Below are positions 21,056 to 32,130 of a stretch of 64,000 nucleotides of DNA, piece after piece; position 1 is the first letter of the stretch; every line of letters starts with the position of its first letter. Both the position numbers and the translations under genes were made by a program. The notes beneath the pieces were generated by a model, which was not told the origin of the DNA, ran no database searches, and was given only the letters and a program-made list of their open reading frames with translations. The stretch comes from Paralithodes platypus (Eukaryota > Arthropoda > Malacostraca > Decapoda > Lithodidae). The stretch covers positions 38,255,415 through 38,319,414 of the forward strand of contig CM064572.1 in NCBI GenBank assembly GCA_032716605.1. Direction: 5' to 3'.

Positions 21056-21240
21056 TTAACAAACATTTCTGTAAAAACTTGCAAGGCTTTAGGGGACATT
21101 TGTGAGCAAATTTAATTTTTAACCAATTCTTTAAATGATTAAATGTCATTAAGTCCAGCCAATTCACATGCATGATGATTATTTTCCCAATAATTTAATG
21201 TCAGCATTTTGTTTATTGCTTTGTGGTAACCAATTGTAAA

Positions 21241-21481
21241 CAGGCTCGCTATCGCTCGCCAGGAAAAAAATCGACACCTAAAAGGCACGAAAGGTCTTAA
21301 TATTGACAAATAAATGGGCCGAAAACTCTTAAAAATCGCCAAACTAATGGGCCGAACGTCTTAAAATCTGAAAACTAATGAGGCTAAACATGAGGGAGAA
21401 GGGGGGCCAGAATAATCAACCCTCCCCACCTTAAACATGAGGGAGAAGGGGGGCCAGAATTATCAACCCTCCCCACCTTAA
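21241..21481 (+). mobile_element. F1 element, 5'-truncated, with duplicated terminus
   Basis: Begins at the CAGGCTCGCTATCGCTCGCC block and runs through the ~32-bp subrepeats to TTAA at 21432-21435. The last ~46 bp (TTAAACATGAGGGAGAAGG...CCACC) is then repeated once more, ending in TTAA near 21478-21481. Confidence 0.8.
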
Positions 21482-21690
21482 ACATCCTCGGCGAACTAGA
21501 ACCCTTAAATGTTGGTCCCACATCAAAACCATCCAAAGGTGTTATGCAGTTTAAGAAGGACCTATGTTACTAAGAGGGTTTGTTGAGATCGTAGTTCCCC
21601 ATTAGAGTAGTCTAGGTAGATTATAAACTAAAGCTAATCGTCTAATGGTAACCAGACTATGATGAAAATTACGTAATGGTGGTGAAGGGG
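21482..21690. repeat. degenerate F3-like palindromic remnant
   Basis: Contains the F3-like pieces GCAGTTTAAGAAGGACCT and ATCGTCTAATGGTAACCAG in opposite orientation around a spacer, and ends GAAGGGG before the TTAA shared with the next F1. It is too diverged to assign firmly. Confidence 0.5.
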
Positions 21691-22029
21691 TTAAGGGGAG
21701 GTTACCGGTACTAGTGTGTTCCCTAGACCTCCACCATGCTTAAAATTACACCCCCTTGAGCCCCTTTCAAGATATTTTTTTATATTTTTCGGTAGAAAAA
21801 TGTCCCGGCCGAAGACCGATTCCTTTTTAATTACAGGCTCGCTATGGCTCGCCAGGAAAAAAATATACGCCTAAACGAAACGAAAGGTTTAAAAATTACA
21901 GACATTGGGCGAAAGTTTTTAAAATCGCCAAACTAAAGGGGGACTACTTAAAATATCAAAAGCAAAGGGGCTAAACAGGAGGGAAAAAGGGGCCAAGAAA
22001 ATAATCCCTCTAGTGGAAATCTCCCCTAA
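21691..22029 (+). mobile_element. F1 element
   Basis: TTAAGGGGAGG at the left end; TTCGGTAGAAAAATGTCCCG, GGCTCGCTATGGCTCGCC and the subrepeat blocks follow. The right end is degenerate (TCCCCTAA). Confidence 0.8.
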
Positions 22030-22245
22030 ATAAATAACGGTCCCACACCACAACAAATAACGGTCCTACACCACAACAAATAACGGTCCCACACCACAAC
22101 AAATAACGGTCCCACACCACAACAAATAACGGTCCCACATCACAACAAATAACGGTCCCACACCACAACAAATAACGGTCCCACACCACAACAAATAACG
22201 GTCCCACACCACAACAAATAACGGTCCCACACCACAACAAATCCA
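22030..22245. repeat. 23-bp tandem array
   Basis: Nine near-identical units of AAATAACGGTCCCACACCAC + AAC starting right at the end of an F1 element. 23 is not a multiple of three, so all three frames read through the unit and an 84-residue minus-strand frame results; this is not a gene. Confidence 0.95.
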
Positions 22246-22393
22246 AAAGCGTAATTTCTGTCAAACCGCTTCAGCAATATTCTTTGCATTTTAGGGGAGA
22301 TGGGCCGATTTTCAGGTCCCCTTTCTTCCTCATGCTTATCCCCATTAGTTTTGAAATTATATGACGCTTACCCCATTAGTTTGTCGATTTTAA

Positions 22394-22877
22394 CACCTTA
22401 CGAGCGGCCTATGCGGTTTATTTATGTGTACCGCCCAGCGGGGTGTTTTTAGCCAAAATAGGGCTGTTTACGTGATCATTTTCATGCCTAAATAAGACTC
22501 AGAACGTAAAACAAGTATCTATCCCTGAAAGGGCATAAACAGAGCTTTCGAATGACACCATAACGATCCTTGTATGATGGATAGTTTTCTTGCAATAACC
22601 GTGCAACGCGAGTGCAAAAAGCAGGTAATTCGGTACTTTCGGTACATAATTGAGTATGTAGCGAGTGAGTGAGAGAGGGAGGAGGGAGCTGAGATTTGTG
22701 TCAGTAGGTTCGCCGCGGTGGTCTGGAGCAGTCATACGCTCGCTAGTCTCCTGCCACCACTTGTCTCTCTCTCTCAGCCACATTACGTGCTGAAATTGCC
22801 ACTCGAGTTATGTCGAGCGCCGCCACATAGTCCAGCTTTATTAAATACGACTTAAGTGGTGAGCCGCTAATAAAGGG
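22394..22877 (-). mobile_element. F2 TTAA element (484 bp), nested in F1
   Basis: TTAA at 22390-22393 and 22878-22881. Ends are CACCTTACGAGCGGC and, inverted, CCCTTTATTAGCGGC. Removing it with one TTAA restores the F1 sequence CGATTTTAAGACCTTTCGC. Homologous to 43595-44073 in the opposite orientation. Non-coding. Confidence 0.9.
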
Positions 22878-23080
22878 TTAAGACCTTTCGCCCCATTTCT
22901 TTGTCAATATTAAGACCTTTCATGCCCTTTAGGTGTCGATTTTTTTCCTGGCGAGCAATAGCAAGCCTGTATTGGGAAGGAACCGGCCTTCGGCCGTAAC
23001 ATTTTTCTACCGAAAAATGTACAAATCAATCTCGTAGGAGGATCTAATGGATGTTTTTTTTAAAGTTTGATGGAGGTCTA

Positions 23081-23459
23081 TCTATCTATCTATTGCCGGA
23101 CGCCTTACTCCCCTAACGTGGGTGGCCATACACAGAATGCCCCCAAACGGACCTATTCCCTGTGAGAGGGACAACCCGAGCCAGTTTAGTAAAGGACTTA
23201 CAGGATTGACCACTCAATTTAGGATCCGTCCGACCCCGAGGCTCTCTGTGTATCTTGTTAGCACTATTGTTCTACAGTGGTGTTCGGCTAATTCATCCAC
23301 TAACCTGCCTTATCCTTAGGTAAGCAGTACGGATTTGTATCAGGTTTACTCCCCTAGACAGGTTGCCAACCAAGGCTGGCGAGTCCCATCCACCCGGATT
23401 TGTATAAGGTTGTCTCCCCTAGATGAGTTGATGACCAAGGCTAACGAGTCCCATCCACC
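23081..23459 (-). mobile_element. RTE-like LINE or SINE 3' end with (TAGA)n tail, nested in F1
   Basis: Flanked by the 9-bp repeat GGAGGTCTA (23072-23080 and from 23460). On its own strand it ends GGCGTCCGGCAATAGATAGA, the same 3' end as the RTE-like LINE at 45840-46622. A ~66-bp segment (CCACCCGGATTTGTAT...GGCGAGTCCCAT) is duplicated in tandem near 23325-23460. Confidence 0.8.
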
Positions 23460-23540
23460 CGGAGGTCTAGGGTGGAAACTAAAAAAATTATATATTTATA
23501 TATAATTATATATATATATATATATATACGCCACTAGCTC

Positions 23541-24040
23541 ATCGTACCACACCACAACAAATCCCAAGGCGTTAAATCTGTCACTCAGCTGGCAATCATC
23601 AATATTCCTGCCATTTTAGTCCAACTCCCTCAATTTGACTGCAACAAAGCCAGTCCTCTTTTTTTTTGAGAGAGAGAGAAAGAGAGAGAAGTATGTGGTG
23701 TATGAGAGAGTGTGTGTGTGTGTGGTTTTTTTTCTTCTATATTTCAACTACTCCCTCTCGGGCATAGGCTGAGAGCCTATACACTACACCGCTGAACACG
23801 GTGAGGCCCGTGAGGTCTTGTTCCAGTCTAGGGAGTGAGACCTGCGAAGCACCCCGGCTCGAAGCAATTCCATCTCTGAAGCCGCTTCGCCTCTGTGCTT
23901 CACAGTCTCATCCCCCACACTCGGACCCTCACTCTCAGAACGCCACCTATTGAGCAATTAACTCACTAGGCATTGCCCCCCTGCAACATATTTTGAATAT
24001 GGGAATATTCATACAGTGCTATTTAATCAGGGAACAATGA
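23541..24040. other. no gene; GA/GT tracts and one arm of repeat F4
   Basis: 23541-23620 resembles the sequence after the 23-bp array at 22236. (GA)n and (GT)n lie near 23665-23725. The segment 23736-23930 (CTCCCTCTCGGGCATAGGCT...) is the inverted partner of 24616-24900. Confidence 0.7.
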
Positions 24041-24044
24041 GGGT

Positions 24045-24212
24045 ATTTTTTTTGGCATTTCGGTGTGCTGTGGTAACGCACTGAAACTAGGTGCAGCACA
24101 AATTCCATCCCAATAATATCTTCCCATTGACATATTGGGATTCGAACCCGGGTCCATGGATTACCAGTCCAGTAGCAAAACCACTCTGCCACACCACCTG
24201 CATGCGTATTCC
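24045..24212 (-). mobile_element. tRNA-derived SINE
   Basis: Minus strand. Box A-like TGGCAGAGTGG (24181-24191) and box B GGTTCGAATCC (24138-24148) are spaced as in a tRNA, with an anticodon-loop-like CTGGTAA between them. The arm resembles a Thr-type tRNA but is imperfect. About 90 bases of non-tRNA body follow, ending in an A-rich tail (GCCAAAAAAAATACC). The absence of proper acceptor pairing and the extra body argue against a working tRNA gene. Confidence 0.75.
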
Positions 24213-24270
24213 TCAATATAATTCATCCTACTCTTCCTGTTAATGCATTACAATAAATATATGCATATAA

Positions 24271-24318
<48 letters not shown>

Positions 24319-24340
24319 GCATGTGTGTGTGTGTGCATAC
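24271..24340. repeat. (TG)n microsatellite
   Basis: About 45 bases of pure TG, a short interruption, then more TG. Confidence 0.97.
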
Positions 24341-24615
24341 CCTCTCATAATGTCCTCTATCTCGTCAGACTAATACATCACATTTTCTATAATTATTTTG
24401 GATTTAATTTTCTGTTTACCATATTATATTTTCATCTACCCCTCTATTTCTACTGGTCAAGGATCTTCTGGATAAAATACATGGCGATCGTTTTCTGTTC
24501 TAGCTCTTTTTCTAGGGGGTTATTTATTTATTTTTGAGGTACAGTCGTTTGCAGTGAATGGTGGTGTATCTTTGACAGATAGATACATAGATAGATAGAT
24601 AGGTAGGTAGATATA

Positions 24616-24900
24616 GGTAGATAGATGAGAGTGACGGTCCGAGTCTAAGGGATGAGACAGTGAAGCGAAGCAGCTTCAGATATGTGGCTGCTTCGAGCTG
24701 TGGGTGGGCAGCCGATCCCCTTGCATCCTGCGAGGGCAATATATCGGGAGGCTGGTTGCATCTCAATGTGCTTCACATGTATCACTCCCCAGACTGGAAC
24801 GAGACCTCACGGGCTTCACCGTTGAACGTACCGGTAGGGTGAATATACAGGCTCTCAGCCTATGCCCGAGAGGGAGTAGTTTGAATATAGGAAAATAAAA
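24616..24900 (-). repeat. repeat F4, inverted partner of 23736-23930
   Basis: Reverse complement of the earlier copy: CTCAGCCTATGCCCGAGAGG, AACGAGACCTCACGGGCTTC and GAGACAGTGAAGCGAAGC all recur in opposite orientation. (GATA)n lies just before it at 24578-24625. Probably two insertions of one dispersed element; type not recognised. Confidence 0.7.
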
Positions 24901-25224
24901 AATACATTGATAGATAAAAACACGGTGACAAACAAAATTAAAAACAAATAGATGGCGCGAAAAAGAGTGAGAGATAGAGCCAGATAAAGACAATAGAAGA
25001 GAGAGAGAGAGTACTTGAGCAAGGAAGAAAAGAGAGAAGGAACACAGATGCATATCTCAGGGGATACGAGGTGAGAGAGAGAGAGAGACTGTATGGATGT
25101 GTTATGTGTTTGACTTCATAAATGTGTGTGTGTGTATGTGTGTGTGTACCATATGTATGTATGTATGAATGCATGTATTTATGTATGTATGTAATTGTAT
25201 TATGTTTGTGTGGGGGCGTTTACC
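24901..25224. other. no gene; GA, GT and GTAT tracts
   Basis: Purine-rich sequence with short (GA)n, (GT)n and (TATG)n tracts leading into the minisatellite. Confidence 0.7.
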
Positions 25225-27850
25225 TATCTAACAACCAACCAACCATCCTCCCTCCCTACTTACATATCAATCTACCAACCTTCCTCCCTACCAACCAACC
25301 AACTAAAGAACCTCCCTCCCTCCCTCCCTCCCTACCAACCAACCAACCAACCAACCTCCCTCCCTACTTACATATCAATCTACCAACCTTCCTCCCTACC
25401 AACCAACCAACTAAACAACCTCCCTCCCTACCAACCAACCAACCAACCAACCTCCCTCCCTACTTACATATCAATCTACCAACCTTCCTCCCTACCAACC
25501 AACCAACTAAACAACCTCCCTCCCTCCCTCCCTACCAACCAACCAACCAACCAACCTCCCTCCCTACTTACATATCAATCTACCAACCTTCCTCCCTACC
25601 AACTAAACAACCTCCCTCCCTCCCACCAACCAAACCAACAAACCAACCTCCCCCTACTTACATATCAATCTACCAACCTTCCTCCCTACCAACCAACCAA
25701 ACAAACAACCTACCACCCTCCCCCCCTACCTACCAACCAACCAACAAACCCCCTCCCTACTTACATACCAATTTACCGACTTTGCTCCATACCAACCAAC
25801 CAACTAAACAACCTCCCTCCCTCGTCCCCTACCAACCAACCAACCAACCAACCTCCCTCCCTCCCTACTTACATATCAATCTACCAACCTTCCTCCCTAC
25901 CAACCAACTAAACAACCTCACTCCCTCCCTACCAACTAACCAACCAACCAACCTCCCTCCCTACTTACATATCAATCTACCAACCTTCCTCCCTACCAAC
26001 CAACCAACTAAACAACCTCCCTCCCTCCCTCCCTACCTACCAACCAACCAACCAACCTCCCTCCCTACTTACATATCAATCTACCAACCTTCCTCTCTAA
26101 TAACCAACCAACTAAACAACCTCCCTCCCTCCCTCCCTACCAACCAACCAACCAACCAACCTCCCTCCCTACTTACATATCAATCTACCAACCTTCCTCC
26201 CTACCAACCAACCAACTAAACAACCTCCCTCCCTCCCTACCAACCAACCAACCAACCAACCTCCCTCCCTACTTACATATCAATCTACCAACCTTCCTCC
26301 CTACCAACCAACCAACTAAACACCCTCCCTCCCTCCCTACCAACCAACCAACCAACCAACAACCTCCCTCCCTACTTACATATCAATCTACCAACCTTCC
26401 TGCCTACCAACCAACCAACTAAACAACCTCCCTCCCTCCCTCCCTACCAACCAACCAACCAACCTCCCTCCCTCCCTCCCTACTTACATATCAATCTACC
26501 AACCTTCCTCCCTACCAACCAACCAACTAAACAATCCCCCTCCCTCCCTCCCTACCAACCAACCAACCTCCCTCCCTACTTACATATCAATCTACCAACC
26601 TTCCTCCCTACCAACCAACCAACTAAACAACCTCCCTCCCGACCAACCAACCAACCAACCAACCTCCCTCCCTACTTACATATCAATCTACCAACCTTCC
26701 TCCCTACCAACCAACCAACCAACTAAACAACCTCCCTCCCTCCCTCCCTACCTACCAACCAACCAACCAACCTCCCTCCCTCCCTACCAACCAACCAACT
26801 AAACAACCTCCCTCCCTCCCTATCAACCAACCTCCTTCCCTACTTACATATCAATCTACCAACCTTCCTCCCTACCAACCAACCAACTAAACAACCTCCT
26901 TCCCTACCAACCATCCAACCTCCCTCCCTACTTACATATCAATCTACCAACCTCCCTCCCTACCAACCAACCAACCAACCAACCAACCTCCCTCCCTCCC
27001 TACCAACCAACCAACCAACCTCCCTCCCTACCAACCAACCAACCTCCCTCCCTCCCTACCAACCAACCTCCTTCCCTACTTACATATCAATCTACCAACC
27101 TTCCTCCCTACCAACCAACCAACTAAACAACCTCCTTCCCTACCAACCAACCAACCTCTCTCCCTTCTTACATATCAATCTACCAACCTTCCTCTCTACC
27201 AACCAACCAACTAAACAACCTCCCTCCCTCCCTCCCTATCAACCAACTAACCAACCAACCTCACTCCCTCCCTACATATCAATCTAGCAACCTTCCTCTC
27301 TACCAACCAACTAAACAACCTCCCTCCCTCCCTCCCTACCAACCAACCAACCAACCAACCTCCCTCCCTACTTACATATCAATCTACCAACCTTCCTCCC
27401 TACCAACCAACCAACTAAACAACCTCCCTCCCTACCTACCAACCAACTTCCCTCCCTACTTACATATCAATCTACCAACCTTCCTCCCTACCAACCAACT
27501 AAACAACCTCCCTCCCTCCCTCCCTCCCTACCAACCAACCAACCAACCTCCCTCCCTACTTACATATCAATCTACCAACCTTCCTCCCTACCAACCAACC
27601 AACTAAACCACCTCCCTCCCGACCAACCAACCAACCTCCCTTCCTACTTACATATCAATCTACCAACCTTCCTCCCTACCAACCAACCAACTAAACAACC
27701 TCCCTCCCTCCCTACCAACCAACCAACCAACCAACCAACCAACCAACCTCCCTCCCTACTTACATATCAATCTACCAAATTTCCTCCCTACCAACCAACC
27801 AACTAAACAACCTCCCTCCCTCCCTACCTACCAACCAACCAACCAACTTA
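25225..27850. repeat. minisatellite, ~100-bp unit, about 26 copies
   Basis: Each unit holds CTACTTACATATCAATCTAC, CAACCTTCCTCCCTACC, (AACC)n and (CTCC)n. The CCAA and CCCT runs vary in number, so unit length varies (roughly 80-110). Tracts of CCAA and CCCT contain no stops, so long frames rich in Pro, Thr, Asn, Gln and Leu appear (for example 25122-26219); I do not consider them genes. Confidence 0.95.
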
Positions 27851-28010
27851 CGGTACAGCAGCATTATAAAAAACACGACTCCCCATTAAAGAGAGGTGAA
27901 AAAGATAAAAAGAAAACACGAACAAAGACCATATAAAACAACGAACAAAAGCAACCTTAAAGACACAATAGGGCAAGACGAAAGAGATGCGGAAATCGGA
28001 TTAAAAAAAA

Positions 28011-28044
<34 letters not shown>

Positions 28045-28200
28045 TATACATATAAAAATATATATATAATTATATAAACAGTATATATATATATATACTG
28101 TATATATACATATATATTGAGTATATATCACAAATACACGTGAGCGTCGGCTATCGTCCTGACGGTCGGCGGTTCGAACCCCACTGAGAGATTAAAAACA

Positions 28201-28259
<59 letters not shown>

Positions 28260-28260
28260 C
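27851..28260. repeat. A-run and (TA)n tracts with a tRNA-like fragment
   Basis: A run of 26 A at ~28002-28027 followed by TA tracts, and a second ~55-base (TA)n at 28204-28258. Between them GTCGGCGGTTCGAACCCC (28165-28182) looks like a tRNA box B/T-arm, probably a SINE remnant; no complete tRNA can be folded by eye. Confidence 0.65.
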
Positions 28261-28796
28261 CGAGAACAATAATAACGAACATTATTTAATGTGGATTCAC
28301 CCTAGCGAATTTCCAGGGTTATTATTCGGGGCAAACTAAAATTTGGTAACTCACTGAAGGTATTATGCCCATGGACTATAAAGGATGCGTTTCATCGCAT
28401 CAGAATCAACTGGCGAAGGAGAGACTGATGACACACGAGGCTGGACAAAGGAGATGAAAAGCCAACAAAGAAATAAAAGAACTGCATAAGGCTTCTTCAA
28501 TATATTAGGTGGAAGGGACACACAAGATGATAAAGAAAGGAAATAAACACAATAAGAAGAAGAAAAAGGGATTAATTAATTAAAACAATATATATACATG
28601 CCTTTAAGAGAGACATCTCTCAAAAGGCTCAGCCTTATTTTTTTGTATTATTATTATATATTTTTGTTTTTTAACAAATCATTTGTAAGCAAAATTGTAT
28701 TGTATACTAAAGGCTAAATAAAAAAAAATCAATTCAATTCAATTCAATTCAAATACTTTGACAATATTTGAAAAGATTCCGATTAGTTACTGTCCT
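28261..28796 (+). other. no gene; probable LINE 3' end with (AATTC)n tail
   Basis: AT-rich sequence ending AAGGCTAAATAAAAAAAAAT then four to five AATTC repeats at ~28730-28752. A polyadenylation-like AATAAA followed by a short pentamer tail resembles the tails of CR1/L2-type LINEs. No RT sequence is visible upstream. Confidence 0.4.
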
Positions 28797-29097
28797 TTAG
28801 GAGATGATTTTTGTTTATTTATATCATTCATTTATTTATTTATTATTTCATTATTCACATATAAATTTATTTATTATTTCTTTGTTTTTCCTTCCCTAGA
28901 CTTCCAGCAAGCTCGACCAAAGGCCGATTCCGCCTAATTAGCAGGCTCTCTAGCGCTTGCCAGGAAAGAATCGGCACCTAAATGGCACGAACGGTCTTAA
29001 AATCGCCAAACTATTAGAGCGAATGTCTTAAAATCTCAAAACCATTGGGGTTAAACATAAGGAAGAAGGGGGTACAGAGTAAACAAAAACCTACCTC

Positions 29098-29100
<3 letters not shown>
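28797..29100 (+). mobile_element. F1 element
   Basis: Starts TTAGGAGATGATTTTTG and ends CAAAAACCTACCTCCTC, imperfect inverted termini. Contains CCTAGACTTCCAGCAAGC and the subrepeats. A (TA)n tract follows at 29101-29136. Confidence 0.75.
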
Positions 29101-29139
<39 letters not shown>

Positions 29140-29296
29140 GAAAGGCTAATAAAATGAACTAAATATATACACATATGATTAATATACTCAAATGAATACA
29201 ATAATTATCTTTTTTGGATTCTATACACATTCAAATGGATGCATAGCTCTTATTTCTCACGAGCAAACATACAATACAAGATAATGAATAAATTGT

Positions 29297-29540
29297 TTAA
29301 GGGGGTCACCGTTTTTTTGTTATCTTTCTCTCCTTTCCTCTCTTTCCCTGGCTTGTATCCATTCGGCCCCATTCAGCCAACTGTTTAAAGACGTTGATCC
29401 CCATCCAGGTTTTGATTTCTTCCTGGTGAACGATAGCGAGCCAGCATTGCATGGAGAAATCCGGCTTCGCCTGAGACATTTTTCTATCGAAAAATGTACA
29501 AATTTAATTTGTTGTCAAAACAAAAAAATATACCTGGTAT
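29297..29540 (-). mobile_element. F1 element, reverse
   Basis: TTAAGGGGGTCACCGTTTTT at the left, CGATAGCGAGCC and TTCTATCGAAAAATGTAC in the middle. With 28797-29100 it makes an inverted pair around ~200 bases. The right end is degenerate. Confidence 0.7.
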
Positions 29541-29544
29541 ATGG

Positions 29545-29720
29545 AGGCTCACTACCGCTCGCCACGAAAATATTGACACCTGGATGGGGGTAAACATTTT
29601 AAGAAAGTAGGCTGAATGGGGTCGAATGGATACAACCCAAAGAGAGTACAAAGGAGTACAAAGGAAATCAAGCAACAACAGATCTAGTGACCCTTCTAGG
29701 TTGCTTGTCCTCCAAAACAC
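29545..29720 (+). repeat. F1-derived fragment
   Basis: GGCTCACTACCGCTCGCC and the first subrepeat blocks, then diverged sequence with a doubled GAGTACAAAG. Confidence 0.55.
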
Positions 29721-29892
29721 TGAGGATCAAGTGTCCAAACAGTGGTTTAGAGTGGGTAAGGGAACATTGGAAAGGGAATTACTGCCCTGGAACTAATGTC
29801 CATGGCAGGATTAGGAAGTTAGTAGGGGACAGATGGGTTAGTAACTGAGGGGGGGATAAAATAAAGTTATTCATTTACAAACGCAGTCAGTC

Positions 29893-32130
29893 ACGGGTTT
29901 GAAGCGAGATATTTGTCTAGGCGGAGTTTAAATTAATCAACGGTGATGCAGTCTATAACGTTTCGGGGAAGCCCATTCCACAAGTTGACAACTCGATTGA
30001 AGAAGAAATTCTTAGATTCGTGTGAGTTAAAAGATTTACCAATAATTTTGCAACCGTTTCCCCGCGTGTAATTAGATTGGTCGATAGTGAAGTACTTACT
30101 ACAGTTCATATCGTCGATGACTTTGATGATTTTGAACACTTGAATTATGTCACCTCTTAATCTGCGCTGGGTTAAAGGAAATAGATTTAATTCTCTAAGA
30201 CGCTCTTCGTATGGTTTGTTCTTTAGGCTAGGTATCATTTTGGTAACTCTACGTTGAACTCATTCTAGCTTGTTTATATCTTTTTGGTAATAAGGGCACC
30301 AGGATTGAACGCAGTATTCCAGAAGAGGGCGGACTAAGGAATTGTAAAGGGTTAGGATAACTTCTTTGGATTTATGCTCAAATGACCTGCCTATAAAGCC
30401 AATTATTTTGTTTGCCTTCTTAACAACTTCTGAACATTGTTGACTCGGTTTTAGGTTACTCGATATTGTTACTCCCAGATCGGTTTCTCTGTTTACATTC
30501 TTAAGCTGAGTGCCATTCATCGAATAGTTTGCTTTCTCATTTAGGTATCCGATATGTAGTACTTTACATTTATCCGCATTGAAACTCATTTGCCAAATTT
30601 GGGCCCAACATGACAATTTATCTAGATTGTGTTGCATATCGTCAACTTGTTCTTTTGAGAGTACGCTATTTGCAATTTTTGTATCGTCAGCAAATTTTGA
30701 GATTGTACAGGTGAGGCCCTCATCTATGTCGTTGATGTAAATTAGAAAGAGAATTGGTCCTAGTACCGATCCCTGGGGTACCCCGCTACTTACATTGATC
30801 CATTTAGATGCCTTACCGTTTATGACTACTCTTTGCTTTCTGTCGCTGAGCCAATTTTCTATCCATTTCAACACACCGTCTTGTATTCCATGCGCTTTTA
30901 GTTTTAGCAGTAAACGTTTGTGGGGAACTTTGTCAAAGGCCTTTTGAAAATCAAGGTATATAATATCTACAGCTTTACTCTTATCGTAGAGATTGAGGAT
31001 ATCGTGGAAGAAGTCTAAGAGGTTTGTTAAACAGGAACGTTTTTTACGAAAGCCGTGTTGAGTATCTTTAAGTATGTTATTTTCCTCTAAGTGATTTACG
31101 AGTCTGTCTCGTATGACCGTTTCTAGCATTTTACATACAACTGAGGTTAAGCTAATTGGACGATAGTTACTGGGTAGGGATTTGCTGCCTTTTTTGAATA
31201 TCGGTGTTACGTTGGCTAGCTTCCACTGATCAGGCATAGTTCTAGACTGCAAGGATTTATTGAATAGTAATGTCAGTGGTTTGGAGAGCTCATCCTTAGC
31301 TTCCTTCAGAACTCTAGGCGAGATTGTATCAGGTCCAGGCGTTGTATTTACCTTGAGTTTATCTAAACAATTCAATACTTCTCTCTCTGTAACGGTGATA
31401 TTGCTTAAAACATCTGAATTATCAATCTGAATCGGCGATGGTGTAGGGATATCACTGAGGTCTTCTGTTGTAAAAACCGATGCAAAGAAGGTATTGAGGG
31501 CATTACTCATTTGTACTTCGTCTTTGGTGTATTCTCCATTTTCATCGACTAACGGTCCAACAGTTGAAGTAACTACTTTTTTCTTTCTGATATAACTATA
31601 GAATTCTTTCGGGTTTGTTTTACTTTGATTCGCAATATGTAACTCTAAGGTCTTTTTACTTTGCTTAATTAACTTTTTGGCTTTGCGTCGTAGCTCTACA
31701 AATTTCACCCGTTCTTCGTCATTTTGTGAGGATTTTAATCTATCATTAGCAATTTTTTTAGCAAGCAGGCAGTTTGAAATATCTTTATTCCACCATTTGG
31801 GCTTATTATTATGGCCTGGACGCCGTATTTTCGATGGTATGCAGTCTTGCACTGCTTTTAGGTAAGTGGTTTCGAATAACTTCCAAGATGTATTTATGTC
31901 ATTATTGTTAATTAAAAAGCTCCAGTCAGTTTCTTTAAACATAGCTCTAAGTTTATGGAAGTTTGCTTTCTTGAAATTAGGGACTTTTTCGATGCTACTA
32001 TTTGGTTCGTTACTAGTAAACTTTAAAGTGAAAGTTATCGTACGATGGTCGCTGTTACTGAATTCATCACCAACATTCAAATTCTCTATTAATTCTTCTT
32101 TTGTTGCAAGTACAATGTCAAGAAAGAGAA
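29893..32130 (-). pseudogene. CR1/L2-like LINE ORF2: endonuclease end, RT and C-terminal region
   Basis: 5'-truncated non-LTR element. In the 635-residue segment (32167-30260), the endonuclease ends with SDHR (39-42). A lysine-rich linker precedes RT motifs TPGPDTISP (276-284), NYRPISLTS (334-342), LDFQKAFDKVPH (D406), SGVPQGSVLGPILFLIYIND (461-480) and FADD (492-495). A TGA at 30254-30256 replaces the Arg of the usual LERVQRR, a change expected from CGA by C-to-T. The frame then continues (TKMIPSLKNKPYEERL) to a second stop near 29932 and a natural end near 29896. The first ~16 residues before LDIVLAT are not LINE sequence. The 3' untranslated end runs on to about 29720 and includes AATAAC/TTTATT signals. 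Confidence 0.92.

Larger units (their letters stand above)
20403..21240 (-). pseudogene. LINE-K 3' end (ORF2 C-terminus), broken by two F3 elements
   Basis: Minus-strand relic homologous to 50470-51165. Recognisable pieces are IGYHKAINKMLTLNYWENNH (21180-21240), KALQVFTEMFV, then after an F3 insertion NLDNYLSLAKEVKHIIL and INAIKSRIMFVKTHESRMR (20703-20845). After the stop the 3' untranslated part is interrupted by a second F3 and ends GAAATAAAGAATTGAGTCTG. Stops and indels are present; it is dead. Confidence 0.8.
22284..23530 (-). mobile_element. F1 element carrying two nested insertions
   Basis: Reverse F1: terminal block at 22284-22393, interrupted by F2 (22394-22877), resuming AGACCTTTCGCCCC at 22882. 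It is interrupted again at 23081 by an RTE-like tail and resumes GGAGGTCTAGGGTGGAAAC at ~23461, running into its TA tract. Confidence 0.85.

Noticed and set aside
22010..22264. 84-residue cysteine/tryptophan-rich repeat protein
   Set aside because: Produced by a 23-bp tandem repeat read in all three frames; no coding evidence.
24045..24212. Functional tRNA-Thr gene
   Set aside because: Acceptor stem does not pair and a SINE-like body and A-rich tail follow.
25122..26219. 365-residue Pro/Thr/Asn-rich protein
   Set aside because: It is a translation of GT, TATG and minisatellite units; no start context, signal or non-repetitive domain. Unit length variation would break any frame.
25225..27850. 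CRISPR-like array
   Set aside because: Regular repeats, but no unique spacers, variable tetranucleotide runs and a eukaryotic setting.
28146..28190. tRNA gene
   Set aside because: Only a box B-like T-arm is visible; no box A or acceptor pairing is seen.
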